A stretch of DNA of 52,253 nt from an uncultured bacterium (lineage in GTDB: Bacteria; Acidobacteriota; Thermoanaerobaculia; Thermoanaerobaculales; Thermoanaerobaculaceae): contig CALEVZ010000033.1 in NCBI GenBank assembly GCA_937924755.1, positions 1-52,253 on the forward strand, given 5' to 3'. Below, one piece after another: positions 35,141-42,964 of this stretch (its first letter is position 1; each line of letters opens with the position of its first letter). A program made the translations under genes and the position numbers. Under the pieces are notes generated by a model, which was given only the letters and a program-made list of their open reading frames with translations, was not told the DNA's origin and ran no database searches.

Positions 35141-36436
35141 TCACTGTGCCGTTGACGTGTCGTGGACCGGCTCCACCTCCAACCGGTCGCCGTGAACCTT
35201 CACCACCCGCACCCGCTCACCCAGCGCCACCGGGCGAGGCGCGACGGCCTCCCAGTACTCGCCGTGCACGAAAACCTTGCCCGCCGGATCGAGCGCTACA
35301 ACCACCCGTCCCACCTCCCCGACCATTCCCTCCTGCCCGGTCAGCGGCTGGCGCCGATGCACGCTCAAGACGCGGTTGAGCAGGAACACGACGAGCCCGG
35401 CGATGAGCAGCGCCGACGGCAGGATGACCTCAAGCCCGACGCGCATCGCCGGGATGGGCGAATCGATGAGCATGAGGGCTCCGAACACGAAGCTCACCAG
35501 ACCGGCGATGGTGAGCAGGCCATAGCTCGTCACCTTGACCTCCAAAACGAAGAACACGATGGCGAGCAGCATCAGCAGGACGCCGACGTAGTTGATGGGC
35601 AGCACGGAAAGCGCGAACAGTCCCAAAAGCAGCGCCAACCCGCCCACCACACCGGGCACGATCGCCCCCGGATGCGTGAGCTCGAAGCCGATTCCGGCGA
35701 TCCCCGCGAGAAACAGCAGGAACGCGATGTTGGGGTGGGCAATCACCGACAGCAGCTTGTCCGCGGCGTTGGGCTCGACCGCAATGATCTCCGGGGCATC
35801 CAGCTGCAGGGTGACGACGCGTCCATCGAAGCGCCTCACCTGCATGCCGTCGAGCTTCTTCAGCAGCTCGCCGCGGTCGGCGGCGATGAGATCGATGAGC
35901 TTTTTTTCGAGTGCCTCCGAGGCGGTGAATGACGCCGACTCGCGCACCGCCTTTTCCGCCCACTCCTCCGGCCGGCCGCGCGCCTGGGCCAGGGACCGGG
36001 CCAGCGCCGCCGCGTCGTTGGCGATCTTTTCGCTGATCTTCGGCTGCAGATCCTCCCCTTGCGGGCCCACCGGGTGGGCGGCACCGGTGTTGGTACCCGG
36101 CGCCATGGCGGCGATGTCGGCGGCCATGAGCAGGAAAAAGCCTGCCGAGGCCGCTTGCCCGCCCGAGGGCGTGACGTACACCACCACCGGGGTCGTCGCG
36201 CCGGTGATGGCCGTGGTCATCTGCCGCAGGGAGGTCAGGAGCCCGCCCGGGGTGTTCAGTTCGATGATGGTCAGCACCGCCCCGCCATTGCGGGCGGCGT
36301 CGATCCCCCTCTGCAGGTAGCGGAGAGAGGCGGGCTGGATGCTATCATCAAGGGTGAGAACGACCACGCGCTGGGCGGCGAGTGACGACGCAGCCATCGC
36401 GAACAAGCACACGGCGAAGAGGAGTTTTCTACTCAC
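35141..36436 (-). CDS. NfeD-family membrane serine protease
   Basis: Long NfeD (about 431 residues) with signal peptide VSRKLLFAVCLFAMAASSLAAQ, a ClpP-like periplasmic protease domain (LNTPGGLLTSLRQ; PSGGQAASAGFFLLMAADI with catalytic Ser; later Lys in the GPQGEDLQPK / EKIANDAA area), four to five membrane helices (about 240-370) and a C-terminal OB-fold (QEGMVGEVGRVVVALDPAGKV to GERVRVVKVHGDRLEVEP). It cleaves the C-terminus of its slipin partner in archaeal homologues. GTG at 36436 has TATCAT exactly six bases upstream, settling the start. Confidence 0.92.
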   Translation of the reverse strand: MSRKLLFAVCLFAMAASSLAAQRVVVLTLDDSIQPASLRYLQRGIDAARNGGAVLTIIELNTPGGLLTSLRQMTTAITGATTPVVVYVTPSGGQAASAGFFLLMAADIAAMAPGTNTGAAHPVGPQGEDLQPKISEKIANDAAALARSLAQARGRPEEWAEKAVRESASFTASEALEKKLIDLIAADRGELLKKLDGMQVRRFDGRVVTLQLDAPEIIAVEPNAADKLLSVIAHPNIAFLLFLAGIAGIGFELTHPGAIVPGVVGGLALLLGLFALSVLPINYVGVLLMLLAIVFFVLEVKVTSYGLLTIAGLVSFVFGALMLIDSPIPAMRVGLEVILPSALLIAGLVVFLLNRVLSVHRRQPLTGQEGMVGEVGRVVVALDPAGKVFVHGEYWEAVAPRPVALGERVRVVKVHGDRLEVEPVHDTSTAQ

Positions 36437-36448
36437 ACAAGCATGATA
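36434..36448 (-). promoter_or_regulatory. Leaderless promoter of the nfeD operon
   Basis: TATCAT (36448-36443), six bases, GTG at 36436. TTGCGG lies 17 bp upstream of the box (36471-36466) as a good -35. The box overlaps the ATG of the divergent PAP2 gene (36443), so the two genes share 6 bp of spacer. Confidence 0.6.
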
Positions 36449-37357
36449 GAGACGCCGCCCGCTACCCGCAAGATCGTTCTGCGCCCCAGCGAGCTGGCGC
36501 TGGTGGCAGCGCTGGGGCTGATGACCACGGTCGCCTGGACCCACCCGGAGGCGGTGCCGTGGTCTGTGCGCGCCGCCCTCCCCACGGTGGCGATGCTCTT
36601 CGCCGTTGCCGCCCTGGCCCTGGGAGAGGAGCGCGGGGGGTGGCGCTACTGGTTCCGGGAGCTGCTCGCCATCCCTGTGGTGCCATATATCTTCCTGAAC
36701 CTGGGCACGCTCATCCCGCTGGTCAACGACCGAATCCTCGACGACGCGCTGGAGCGCCTAGATCGCGCGTTGCTGGGCGCCGAAGCGCAGGCGGCGCTCT
36801 ACACGCTGGCCCTCCCCTGGTGGCTCACCGACCTCCTGACACTGGCCTACTCCACCTTCTTCTTCCTGCCCATCCTGCTGGCAGTGGACCTGGCCAGGCG
36901 CCGGGACGAATACCTCCCCAGGGTCGTCACCGCTGTCGTCTTCACCTTCCTGCTGTCGTACGCCGGGTACTTCGTCGTGCCGGCGCTGGGGCCGCGCGCC
37001 ACGGTGGCCCAACAGCGATACGTCACCCTGCCGCCGGGGGTGGTTGGCGCCCCCTTGCGGGACCTGCTGGACCACTGGGAGAAGACCAAGAGCGATGCCT
37101 TCCCCTCCGGCCACACCATGGTGACCCTGGCGGTGCTCTTCTGCGCCCGCCGCCGCCACCCCCGCCTGTACAACGTCATCCTGCCAGTGGGAGCGCTGCT
37201 CATCGCCGCCACCATCCTGCTCACCTATCACTGGCTGGTGGACGTGCTGGTTGCCCCGCCGCTCACCGCCCTTGCCCTGCTGGCCGCGCGGGCGGCGCAT
37301 GGGCCGATTCCACCCCTTTCCCCGACCCGTCGGCGGCGGCCAGACACCGCATCGTAG
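36443..37357 (+). CDS. PAP2-family phosphatase, AUR1/inositolphosphotransferase-like
   Basis: 304 residues with about six helices. The PAP2 signature is split: KTKSDAFPSGHTMVTLAVLFCA (SGHT motif) and TYHWLVDVLVAPPL (H-W-x-x-D). The preceding YVVPALGPRATVAQQ resembles the AUR1-type loop, a family that also transfers phosphoinositol headgroups. A role in lipid phosphate or headgroup transfer at the outer face of the inner membrane is likely. The start is uncertain: ATG 36443 leaves only 6 bp to nfeD and has no ribosome site. The last 95 bp overlap the antisense TgpA-like gene. Confidence 0.82.
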   Translation: MIETPPATRKIVLRPSELALVAALGLMTTVAWTHPEAVPWSVRAALPTVAMLFAVAALALGEERGGWRYWFRELLAIPVVPYIFLNLGTLIPLVNDRILDDALERLDRALLGAEAQAALYTLALPWWLTDLLTLAYSTFFFLPILLAVDLARRRDEYLPRVVTAVVFTFLLSYAGYFVVPALGPRATVAQQRYVTLPPGVVGAPLRDLLDHWEKTKSDAFPSGHTMVTLAVLFCARRRHPRLYNVILPVGALLIAATILLTYHWLVDVLVAPPLTALALLAARAAHGPIPPLSPTRRRRPDTAS

Positions 37358-39338
37358 CCCGCAGCCGGCGACGAACCTCCGCCGCAGCGGGCGCCTTTTG
37401 GCCACCGTAGCGCACCGCCTCGTGGGTGGCGACCAGCCAGTGGGCGCTCTCCCCCGCCGCGGGACAACGCCGGGTGACTTCCCCCCCCAGAACGCGGGGC
37501 GTCACCCCGGCCATTGCCCAGCCGCGGCGCACCGCCTCCCGACGTAGGCGGTCCACGGCACAGGCCGTCGCCTCGTTCAGGGGAACGGTAGCCGCCGTGG
37601 CCCGGCGCCGGCGCCAAGCCGCCGCCACCACCCCCAGCAACCCAGCCAACACCGCCGCCCCGATCGCCAGCCGCACCGCTCGGCGCCAGCCGGCGGCGGC
37701 GCCATCCCAGCCGCGCCGCAGCAACTCCAGCTGGTCGGCCAAGGAGAACGTCAGCACCCAGCGATCCCAAGCCTCCTCCACCCGCAGCCAGGTCAACCGC
37801 CAAGGGGGAAGCCGCGTCGCCGAGGAGAATGCCGGCCGACCGGCCGCGGGGGTGGGGTCGAAGGCCCGCCACCGACCGTCCACCCAGGCCACCACCCAGG
37901 CGTGGGCGTTGGCGTCGCGCACCACCCAGCCGCCGGCTCCGTCTGGCTCGCCGCCCAGGTAGCCGGTCTGCAATCGGGCGGGGATGTCCAGGGCCCGCAG
38001 CAGCATGACCATGGCCGAGGCGAAGAACTCGCAGTGGCCGCGTTTGCCCTCGAACAGGAACCAGGCCACGGGATCGCGCTGGAAGGGGGCGTCCAGGGGC
38101 CACTGGAGGGTGTACCCGAACTGGGTTCGCAGGTGTTCCTCGAGAAAATTGGCGGCGGCGGTGGCGTTGGTGGCGCCAGCGGTGACCTCGGCGGCGAGGG
38201 AGCGCAGCTCGACCAGCTCGTCAGGCAATTCGAGGTCCCCCGCGTTGGGAGGCGGGAGGACCACTTCCCCCGGCTGAAAGGTCACCCCGTAGGTGATTGG
38301 CGGTTCCAGCCGTTGTTGAATGCCCAGACTGCCCTGCGGGTCGCGCCAGAACGTCACCCGCTCGGCGACGCGGAGCCGGGTCGCACCCGGCGGCACGAAG
38401 ATCCGGTCCGAAGCCTTCTCGATGGTGATTGAAAGTCGAGCCGGGGTGGCGAACTCGCCCCCCAACACCACCTCGCCATCGGGCCCCGGCAGGAGGCGTT
38501 CTCGCCCTTTCTGCCCCTGCGCCCACAGCCCCCCCCGGTAGCTCTGGGTGGTAGCGCCCACCAGCCGCAACCACTCTCCGGCGGGTTCCTCTCCCTCGTC
38601 CAGCTTCACGTGCAGGGCGCGGGCGCGGGACACCTGGATGCTCCTGATGTTGTTGAGGCTTACCGTCTCGCGGAAGCCTGACACGGCGCCGCCGGTCATC
38701 GGCAAAGCGGCAAAGGGCGAGCGCAGACGCGGCAGCAGAGCGAACAACGGCGTTGCCACGGCAAAGGCGATGAGAACCGTGGCCGCCACCAGCCGCGGCG
38801 GTGGCCAGTCCACCCGGCGGCCACCCCCCCCGCGCTCCGCCAGACCCAGAAGCTCCAGTCGGGCCGCCGCTGTCACCACTGCCCCCAGCACCACAACCAG
38901 ATAGCCCACCAGCGCCACATGGGTGGACGATGCAATGCCGGCCACCCCTACGATCGCCAGCAGCGCCGCGACCGTCCTGGTCCTTTCGGGGCGGGCGCTC
39001 CCCGGCAGGCGCACCGCCGCCACCAGCACGGCCAGATGGGCGACCGGCCGCAGGATGCCGAAGCGCAGACCGCCCGCCATCACGACAATCACCACCACCA
39101 GGGGCGCCAGTAGGTTCTCCACCCAGTTGGGCACCGGCCTGAGCACCTGGCGGGACAACCCCACCAGCAACGCCACGCCGGCGAACACCGCCACCACCGG
39201 CCAGGTCACTACGCCGGTCAACGGCAACGGAACGGCCAAGAGCAACGCCAGCCCCACCAGCCAGCGTTGGCGTTCCAGGGCATAAAGCGGCCCCCGCCGC
39301 GGTGAAACCTGAGGCGGGGGAAAACCGACCCCTCTCAC
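37263..39338 (-). CDS. TgpA-like membrane transglutaminase (DUF3488)
   Basis: 691 residues: about six N-terminal helices, then a periplasmic region and a transglutaminase-like core. Catalytic Cys is in GHCEFFASAMVMLLRALDIPARL (about residue 433), His in RDANAHAWVVAWVDG (about 478), Asp in FDPTPAAGRP (about 493). One more helix precedes a cytoplasmic C-terminus. TgpA proteins are genetically linked to MoxR and DUF58 genes, as here: DUF58 is directly upstream with a 4-bp ATGA overlap. The C-terminal 30 residues lie in the 95 bp shared with the PAP2 gene. Confidence 0.93.
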   Translation of the reverse strand: MRGVGFPPPQVSPRRGPLYALERQRWLVGLALLLAVPLPLTGVVTWPVVAVFAGVALLVGLSRQVLRPVPNWVENLLAPLVVVIVVMAGGLRFGILRPVAHLAVLVAAVRLPGSARPERTRTVAALLAIVGVAGIASSTHVALVGYLVVVLGAVVTAAARLELLGLAERGGGGRRVDWPPPRLVAATVLIAFAVATPLFALLPRLRSPFAALPMTGGAVSGFRETVSLNNIRSIQVSRARALHVKLDEGEEPAGEWLRLVGATTQSYRGGLWAQGQKGRERLLPGPDGEVVLGGEFATPARLSITIEKASDRIFVPPGATRLRVAERVTFWRDPQGSLGIQQRLEPPITYGVTFQPGEVVLPPPNAGDLELPDELVELRSLAAEVTAGATNATAAANFLEEHLRTQFGYTLQWPLDAPFQRDPVAWFLFEGKRGHCEFFASAMVMLLRALDIPARLQTGYLGGEPDGAGGWVVRDANAHAWVVAWVDGRWRAFDPTPAAGRPAFSSATRLPPWRLTWLRVEEAWDRWVLTFSLADQLELLRRGWDGAAAGWRRAVRLAIGAAVLAGLLGVVAAAWRRRRATAATVPLNEATACAVDRLRREAVRRGWAMAGVTPRVLGGEVTRRCPAAGESAHWLVATHEAVRYGGQKAPAAAEVRRRLRATMRCLAAADGSGKGVESAHAPPARPAGQGR

Positions 39339-40348
39339 CGCCCACCCGCCAGACGGTAGACCGCGCCGCGCATCGCCAGCGGCGGCAGCGGGTCGTCGCC
39401 GGGCCCGACAGCTTCCACCAGGGCCAGCCTCTCCAGCAGTTTGCGCGTGTGCGCCGGCCCCGATCCCGGCTGCACCACCGTGCCCCCCAACACCAGCCCC
39501 ACATCCTCTCCCCGCCGGAGAGCGTCCACTGCGGCGGTGGCCACCTCGCTGACCAGATCCTCGAACCTCGCCAGCAGCGTTGGGTCATCCCGCCGGGGCA
39601 ACTCCCGGTCCAGCACCAAAAAACGCGACGGCCGCCGCCGCTCCCGCCGCTCCATGACGATGGGCCGCTGCTGGCGGGCGGTTTGCTTCCAGTGCATGTC
39701 GCGGCGATCGTCCCCGGGACGAAACTCGCGCAGCTGCTGCACATCCCCGCCGCGCAGGGCGAGCGGGCCCAGACCTGCCAGCTCCCGCTCGCCCACAGCG
39801 GCCCAACGGGGAGCGGGCCCCACCACCCGCCGCGGGTACACCAGCACGTCCCCCTCCTGCCGGATGGTCACCGCCTTGACGAAGAACCCCAAGGGCAGAC
39901 GCACCTCCAGGCGGAGCACCGGTAGGGGATGTCGCCCGCGCCGGGGGAAGGCGGTGGTCAGAGTGACCCGCACCTGCCCCCGTGCCGGGACCACCGGGAT
40001 GAGAGCCTCTCCGGGCAGCTTGACGAGCCGGCAAAGCGCACCGGCCGCCGGCAGCCACGGCGAGGTGTTGCGCACCTCCACCGTCAGCGCCACCGGCGCG
40101 CCGGCGGAAGTCTCCGCCGGTGCCATCACCCGTGCCGACAGGTGTCGGAGGGTGTGGCGGGACAGCGATCCCGAGGCCACGAACGCCCCCATGGCCAGCG
40201 ACAACAGGAGGTACAAGGCGTTGTTGCCGGTGTTGAGGGCGGCGGCGGCGAGCACAGGCGTGGCCACCACGAACACCCACAAGGAGCGCCTGGGAGTGAG
40301 CGAAAAGCCCGGAAAGGCGAGGGCGAAGCGCGAGGCTGGCCGACTCAC
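39335..40348 (-). CDS. DUF58 protein
   Basis: 337 residues. Two N-terminal helices (FVVATPVLAAAALNTGN; ALYLLLSLAMGAFVASG) then soluble domains. GGDVQQLREFRPGDDRRDMHWKQTARQ is the R-x-Y/F-x-x-G-D-x-x-R-x-I/M-x-W-x-x-(S/T)AR block defining DUF58, followed by RFLVLDRELP, a VWA-like strand. DUF58 acts with MoxR ATPases as a possible VWA-type co-factor. GTG start at 40348 overlaps the MoxR stop (GTGA), and the stop overlaps the tgpA start. Confidence 0.93.
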   Translation of the reverse strand: MSRPASRFALAFPGFSLTPRRSLWVFVVATPVLAAAALNTGNNALYLLLSLAMGAFVASGSLSRHTLRHLSARVMAPAETSAGAPVALTVEVRNTSPWLPAAGALCRLVKLPGEALIPVVPARGQVRVTLTTAFPRRGRHPLPVLRLEVRLPLGFFVKAVTIRQEGDVLVYPRRVVGPAPRWAAVGERELAGLGPLALRGGDVQQLREFRPGDDRRDMHWKQTARQQRPIVMERRERRRPSRFLVLDRELPRRDDPTLLARFEDLVSEVATAAVDALRRGEDVGLVLGGTVVQPGSGPAHTRKLLERLALVEAVGPGDDPLPPLAMRGAVYRLAGGR

Positions 40349-41298
40349 AACCCGACCGGCGTCGACTCGACGATCTCGCGGATCACCGCCCGTTCCCGTT
40401 CCGATCGACTCCACCCTTCGCTCACCTCGGCGCCGGCGACGATCACCCGGTGGGCCATGGCCGGCACCGCCAGACGGGCCACATCGTCGGGGATGACGTA
40501 ATCGCGGCCCTCCACCAGGGCGAGAGCCTGGCTCGCGCGCTTGAGGGCCAGGGCGCCGCGGGTGGACACTCCCAGCACCAGAGCCGGGTGGGAGCGGGTG
40601 CGGTGCACCAGCTCCAACATGTAGCCCACCAGCGGGGGCGCCACCCGCACCTGGGCAACGCTGCGCTGCAACTCCAGCACCTGCGCCCCGTCCAGAACCG
40701 GCGACAACGCCTCCAGCACCTCCTCCACCCCCCCCTGCTCCAGCAGGGCCCGTTCTTCGTCGGGCGCGGGGTAACCCAGGGATATCCGCAGCAGGAAGCG
40801 GTCCAGCTGCGACTCCGGCAGTGGATAGGTTCCCAGGTACTCCACCGGGTTCTGGGTGGCCAGGACGAGGAAGGGCTCGCGCAGGCGATAGCGCGTCTTG
40901 TCCACGGTCACCGTGCGCTCGTTCATGGCCTCCAGGAGCGCCGCCTGGGTCTTCGGAGTGGCGCGGTTGATCTCGTCGGCCAGCAGGACGTTGGTAAAGA
41001 TCGGACCGGGGAGGAATTCGAATTCGCCCCGCTCGGCGCGCCACAGCGACACCCCGATGACGTCGGAGGGAAGCGTGTCCGAAGTGAATTGGATACGCGA
41101 AAACGCCAGGTTGAGGCAGCGCGCCAGCGCCTGTGCCAGCGTCGTCTTGCCCACCCCCGGGATGTCCTCGATGAGTAGATGGCCGCGCGCCAACAGGGTG
41201 GCGATGGTCCAATCGATCATCTCATCCTTACCGCGAATCACCCGCGCCACCGACTGCTTAAGCTGCGCCAGCCGCTCCCTCAACGCCGCCGATGTCAC
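40345..41298 (-). CDS. MoxR-family AAA ATPase
   Basis: 317 residues of AAA+ fold. Walker A is EDIPGVGKTTLAQALARCL, followed by FSRIQFTSDTLPSDVIGV; Walker B is VLLADEINRATPKTQAALLEAM; sensor 1 LATQNPVEYLGTYPLPESQLDRF. C-terminal lid LGVSTRGALALKRASQALAL and GRDYVIPDDV. MoxR proteins act as chaperone-like ATPases with VWA partners, here probably DUF58. GTG at 41298 chosen because the long upstream extension runs antisense to the PilT-like gene; there is only a G-rich stretch as ribosome site. Confidence 0.93.
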   Translation of the reverse strand: MTSAALRERLAQLKQSVARVIRGKDEMIDWTIATLLARGHLLIEDIPGVGKTTLAQALARCLNLAFSRIQFTSDTLPSDVIGVSLWRAERGEFEFLPGPIFTNVLLADEINRATPKTQAALLEAMNERTVTVDKTRYRLREPFLVLATQNPVEYLGTYPLPESQLDRFLLRISLGYPAPDEERALLEQGGVEEVLEALSPVLDGAQVLELQRSVAQVRVAPPLVGYMLELVHRTRSHPALVLGVSTRGALALKRASQALALVEGRDYVIPDDVARLAVPAMAHRVIVAGAEVSEGWSRSERERAVIREIVESTPVGL

Positions 41299-41342
41299 CT
41301 GCCCCCCCAAAGTCTCATCGAAAAAACCTCGATCCCGCCCTC

Positions 41343-41741
41343 TCAGGCGCCCAGACGGGCCGCCGCCGCCCCATCCAGCGGCGTCACCAGCAGTCGCTTG
41401 GTGGTGATGGCGGCCGCCAGCGCTTCCCCGAGACGCGCTTCCTCTGCGCCCGGCACCACGATATCCACGCCCAGTCGAAACGCCTTCATGCCGCCGGGGT
41501 CCTCCTCTCCCACTACCACCACCACGCACCCCCGCCGCAGCGACGGCGGCCACAGGGACAGCGCGGCCAACCCCTCGCCCGCTTCCAACCCCACCACCAC
41601 GGCCAGCGCTCCCGCCTCCACCAGCGGGCGAGCCGCCGCCAGGGAGGGCACCAAGAGCGCCTCGAACCCGGCCGCGGCCAGGGCGCCCATGATGGTCTCG
41701 ACGTGCACCCCACCACCCTCGACGACCAGCGCTCGCCTCAC
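41343..41741 (-). CDS. Degenerate receiver-like protein
   Basis: 132 residues: ALVVEGGGVHVETIMGALAAAGFEAL, LAAARPLVEAGALAVVVGLEAG, then CVVVVVGEEDPGGMKAFRLGVD and IVVPGAEEARLGEALAAAI. The secondary structure and repeat spacing follow a CheY-like receiver (VDD - phosphosite - Thr/Ser - Lys), but the acidic pocket is missing: EGGG replaces the first Asp pair and GLEAG the phospho-Asp, while Lys may be absent as well. Probably not phosphorylated. GTG at 41741 overlaps the PilT-like stop (GTGA), so the two are translated as a pair. Confidence 0.65.
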   Translation of the reverse strand: MRRALVVEGGGVHVETIMGALAAAGFEALLVPSLAAARPLVEAGALAVVVGLEAGEGLAALSLWPPSLRRGCVVVVVGEEDPGGMKAFRLGVDIVVPGAEEARLGEALAAAITTKRLLVTPLDGAAAARLGA

Positions 41742-42844
41742 GAGGACTCCTCCCGCATATCCAGCAGCCGCAGCTCCAGCTGGCGGGGTGCCGAGGCCAC
41801 CGCCAACGCCGTTTCCCGCGCCAGCAGCCCCGCGCGCACCGAGCGTTCCAGCGCCCGGTCGAAGGCGAGCAAACTCTGGTTTTCCCCGTCCCGCAACACA
41901 TCCGCCACCGCTGACGGTTCCAGGTTCCCCTCGATGAGATGGGCCACGGTGGCCCGGGTGGCTCGCCACACCTCCACCACCGGTCGGCGGCCATCGCGGT
42001 GGGGCACCAGCTGCTGGGTGAAGGACCAGCGCAGCGTGCGGGCGGCCCGCGCCCGCGCCTCCTCGCGTTCTCCCGGCGGAAACAGGCACAGAAGCCGCGC
42101 TAGGGCCGTCGCCGTATCCGGGCCCCGCATGCTGGTGAGGACCAGATGGCCGGTCTCTGCCGCCTCCAGCACCAGCCGCGCCTCTTCGGGGCAGGAAATG
42201 CTGCTCACGAGGATCACCTGCGCGCCGTGCCGCAAGCTATCGGAGAGGCCCTGGGCCAGGGACGGGGTGTCGATCCCCACCTCCCGCTGGTTCACCGTGG
42301 CGACGCCGTGGCGGTGCAGGTACTCGATGGGATCCTCAATGGTTTCCACGTGGCAGGAGCGGGTGGCGTTGATTTCGCCGATCATGGCCGCCAGGGTGGT
42401 GGTGCGACCCGAGCCGGTGGGTCCGTTGACCAGCAGGATGCCGCTGCGCTCGGCGCACGCCTCCCGCATCCCGGCCGGGAGCCGCAGCTCCTCCAGCGTC
42501 GGCACTCTTTCGGGGATGGCGCGCAGAGTCACGGCGCAGCTGCCCCGCTGGGAGAACACCGCGGCGCGAAAGCGACTGACGCCGGGCACCGAGTAAGCGA
42601 AGTGGGCGGCCCCGAGCTCCCGCCAGCGGGCAGCGGCGCTGGCCGGCCCCATGGCGAGGAGGTGCACCACCATCGCCTCGGTCTGGAAGGGCGAAAGCCT
42701 CGCCAGGCCCGGCAGCGGCATCGCTCGAACTCCTCCGTCCGTCAGGACCTGGGGGGGACAGCCCACGGTAAACACGAGGTCGCCGCCGCCTCCGGCGGCG
42801 GCGAGGGTCTCTGCGAGAAAGCGGGGCAAGTCGAAGTGAAGCAT
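41738..42844 (-). CDS. PilT-like ATPase with degenerate active site
   Basis: 368 residues; order of domains is that of PilT/PilU (N-terminal PAS-like fold to about residue 100, RecA-like core from about 130). RVPTLEELRLPAGMREAC is the PilT-type linker. Walker A reads GPTGSGRTTT: the universal Lys is Arg147. The Asp box IEDPIEY (169-175) is kept, but Walker B ILVGEMRD has become ILVSSISC (211-218) and the His box TLHT is SMRG (about 238-241). Such changes should abolish ATP hydrolysis. Probably a regulatory paralogue of a true pilus retraction ATPase encoded elsewhere. ATG 42844. Confidence 0.85.
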   Translation of the reverse strand: MLHFDLPRFLAETLAAAGGGGDLVFTVGCPPQVLTDGGVRAMPLPGLARLSPFQTEAMVVHLLAMGPASAAARWRELGAAHFAYSVPGVSRFRAAVFSQRGSCAVTLRAIPERVPTLEELRLPAGMREACAERSGILLVNGPTGSGRTTTLAAMIGEINATRSCHVETIEDPIEYLHRHGVATVNQREVGIDTPSLAQGLSDSLRHGAQVILVSSISCPEEARLVLEAAETGHLVLTSMRGPDTATALARLLCLFPPGEREEARARAARTLRWSFTQQLVPHRDGRRPVVEVWRATRATVAHLIEGNLEPSAVADVLRDGENQSLLAFDRALERSVRAGLLARETALAVASAPRQLELRLLDMREESS

Positions 42845-42858
42845 CGCTTAACAGTATA
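42842..42858 (-). promoter_or_regulatory. Start-proximal promoter of the PilT-like operon
   Basis: TATACT (42858-42853), eight bases, ATG at 42844. Close to the leaderless pattern, two bases longer. It would drive PilT-like, receiver-like, MoxR, DUF58 and TgpA genes. Confidence 0.45.
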
Positions 42859-42964
42859 CGTTACGACGTGACTGGTATTCCCGAAACCACCGTGGGCAGG
42901 GCGGGTTTGTCACAGTTCCCCTCTCTCCCACCGTCGGATATCCTCGGCAGAAACCAGGAGAGCG

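Noticed and set aside
36443-36458. Alternative explanation that TATCAT is only coding sequence of PAP2
   Set aside because: Kept as a promoter because spacing, TTGCGG 17 bp upstream and agreement with seven other genes are too consistent; still marked as inference.
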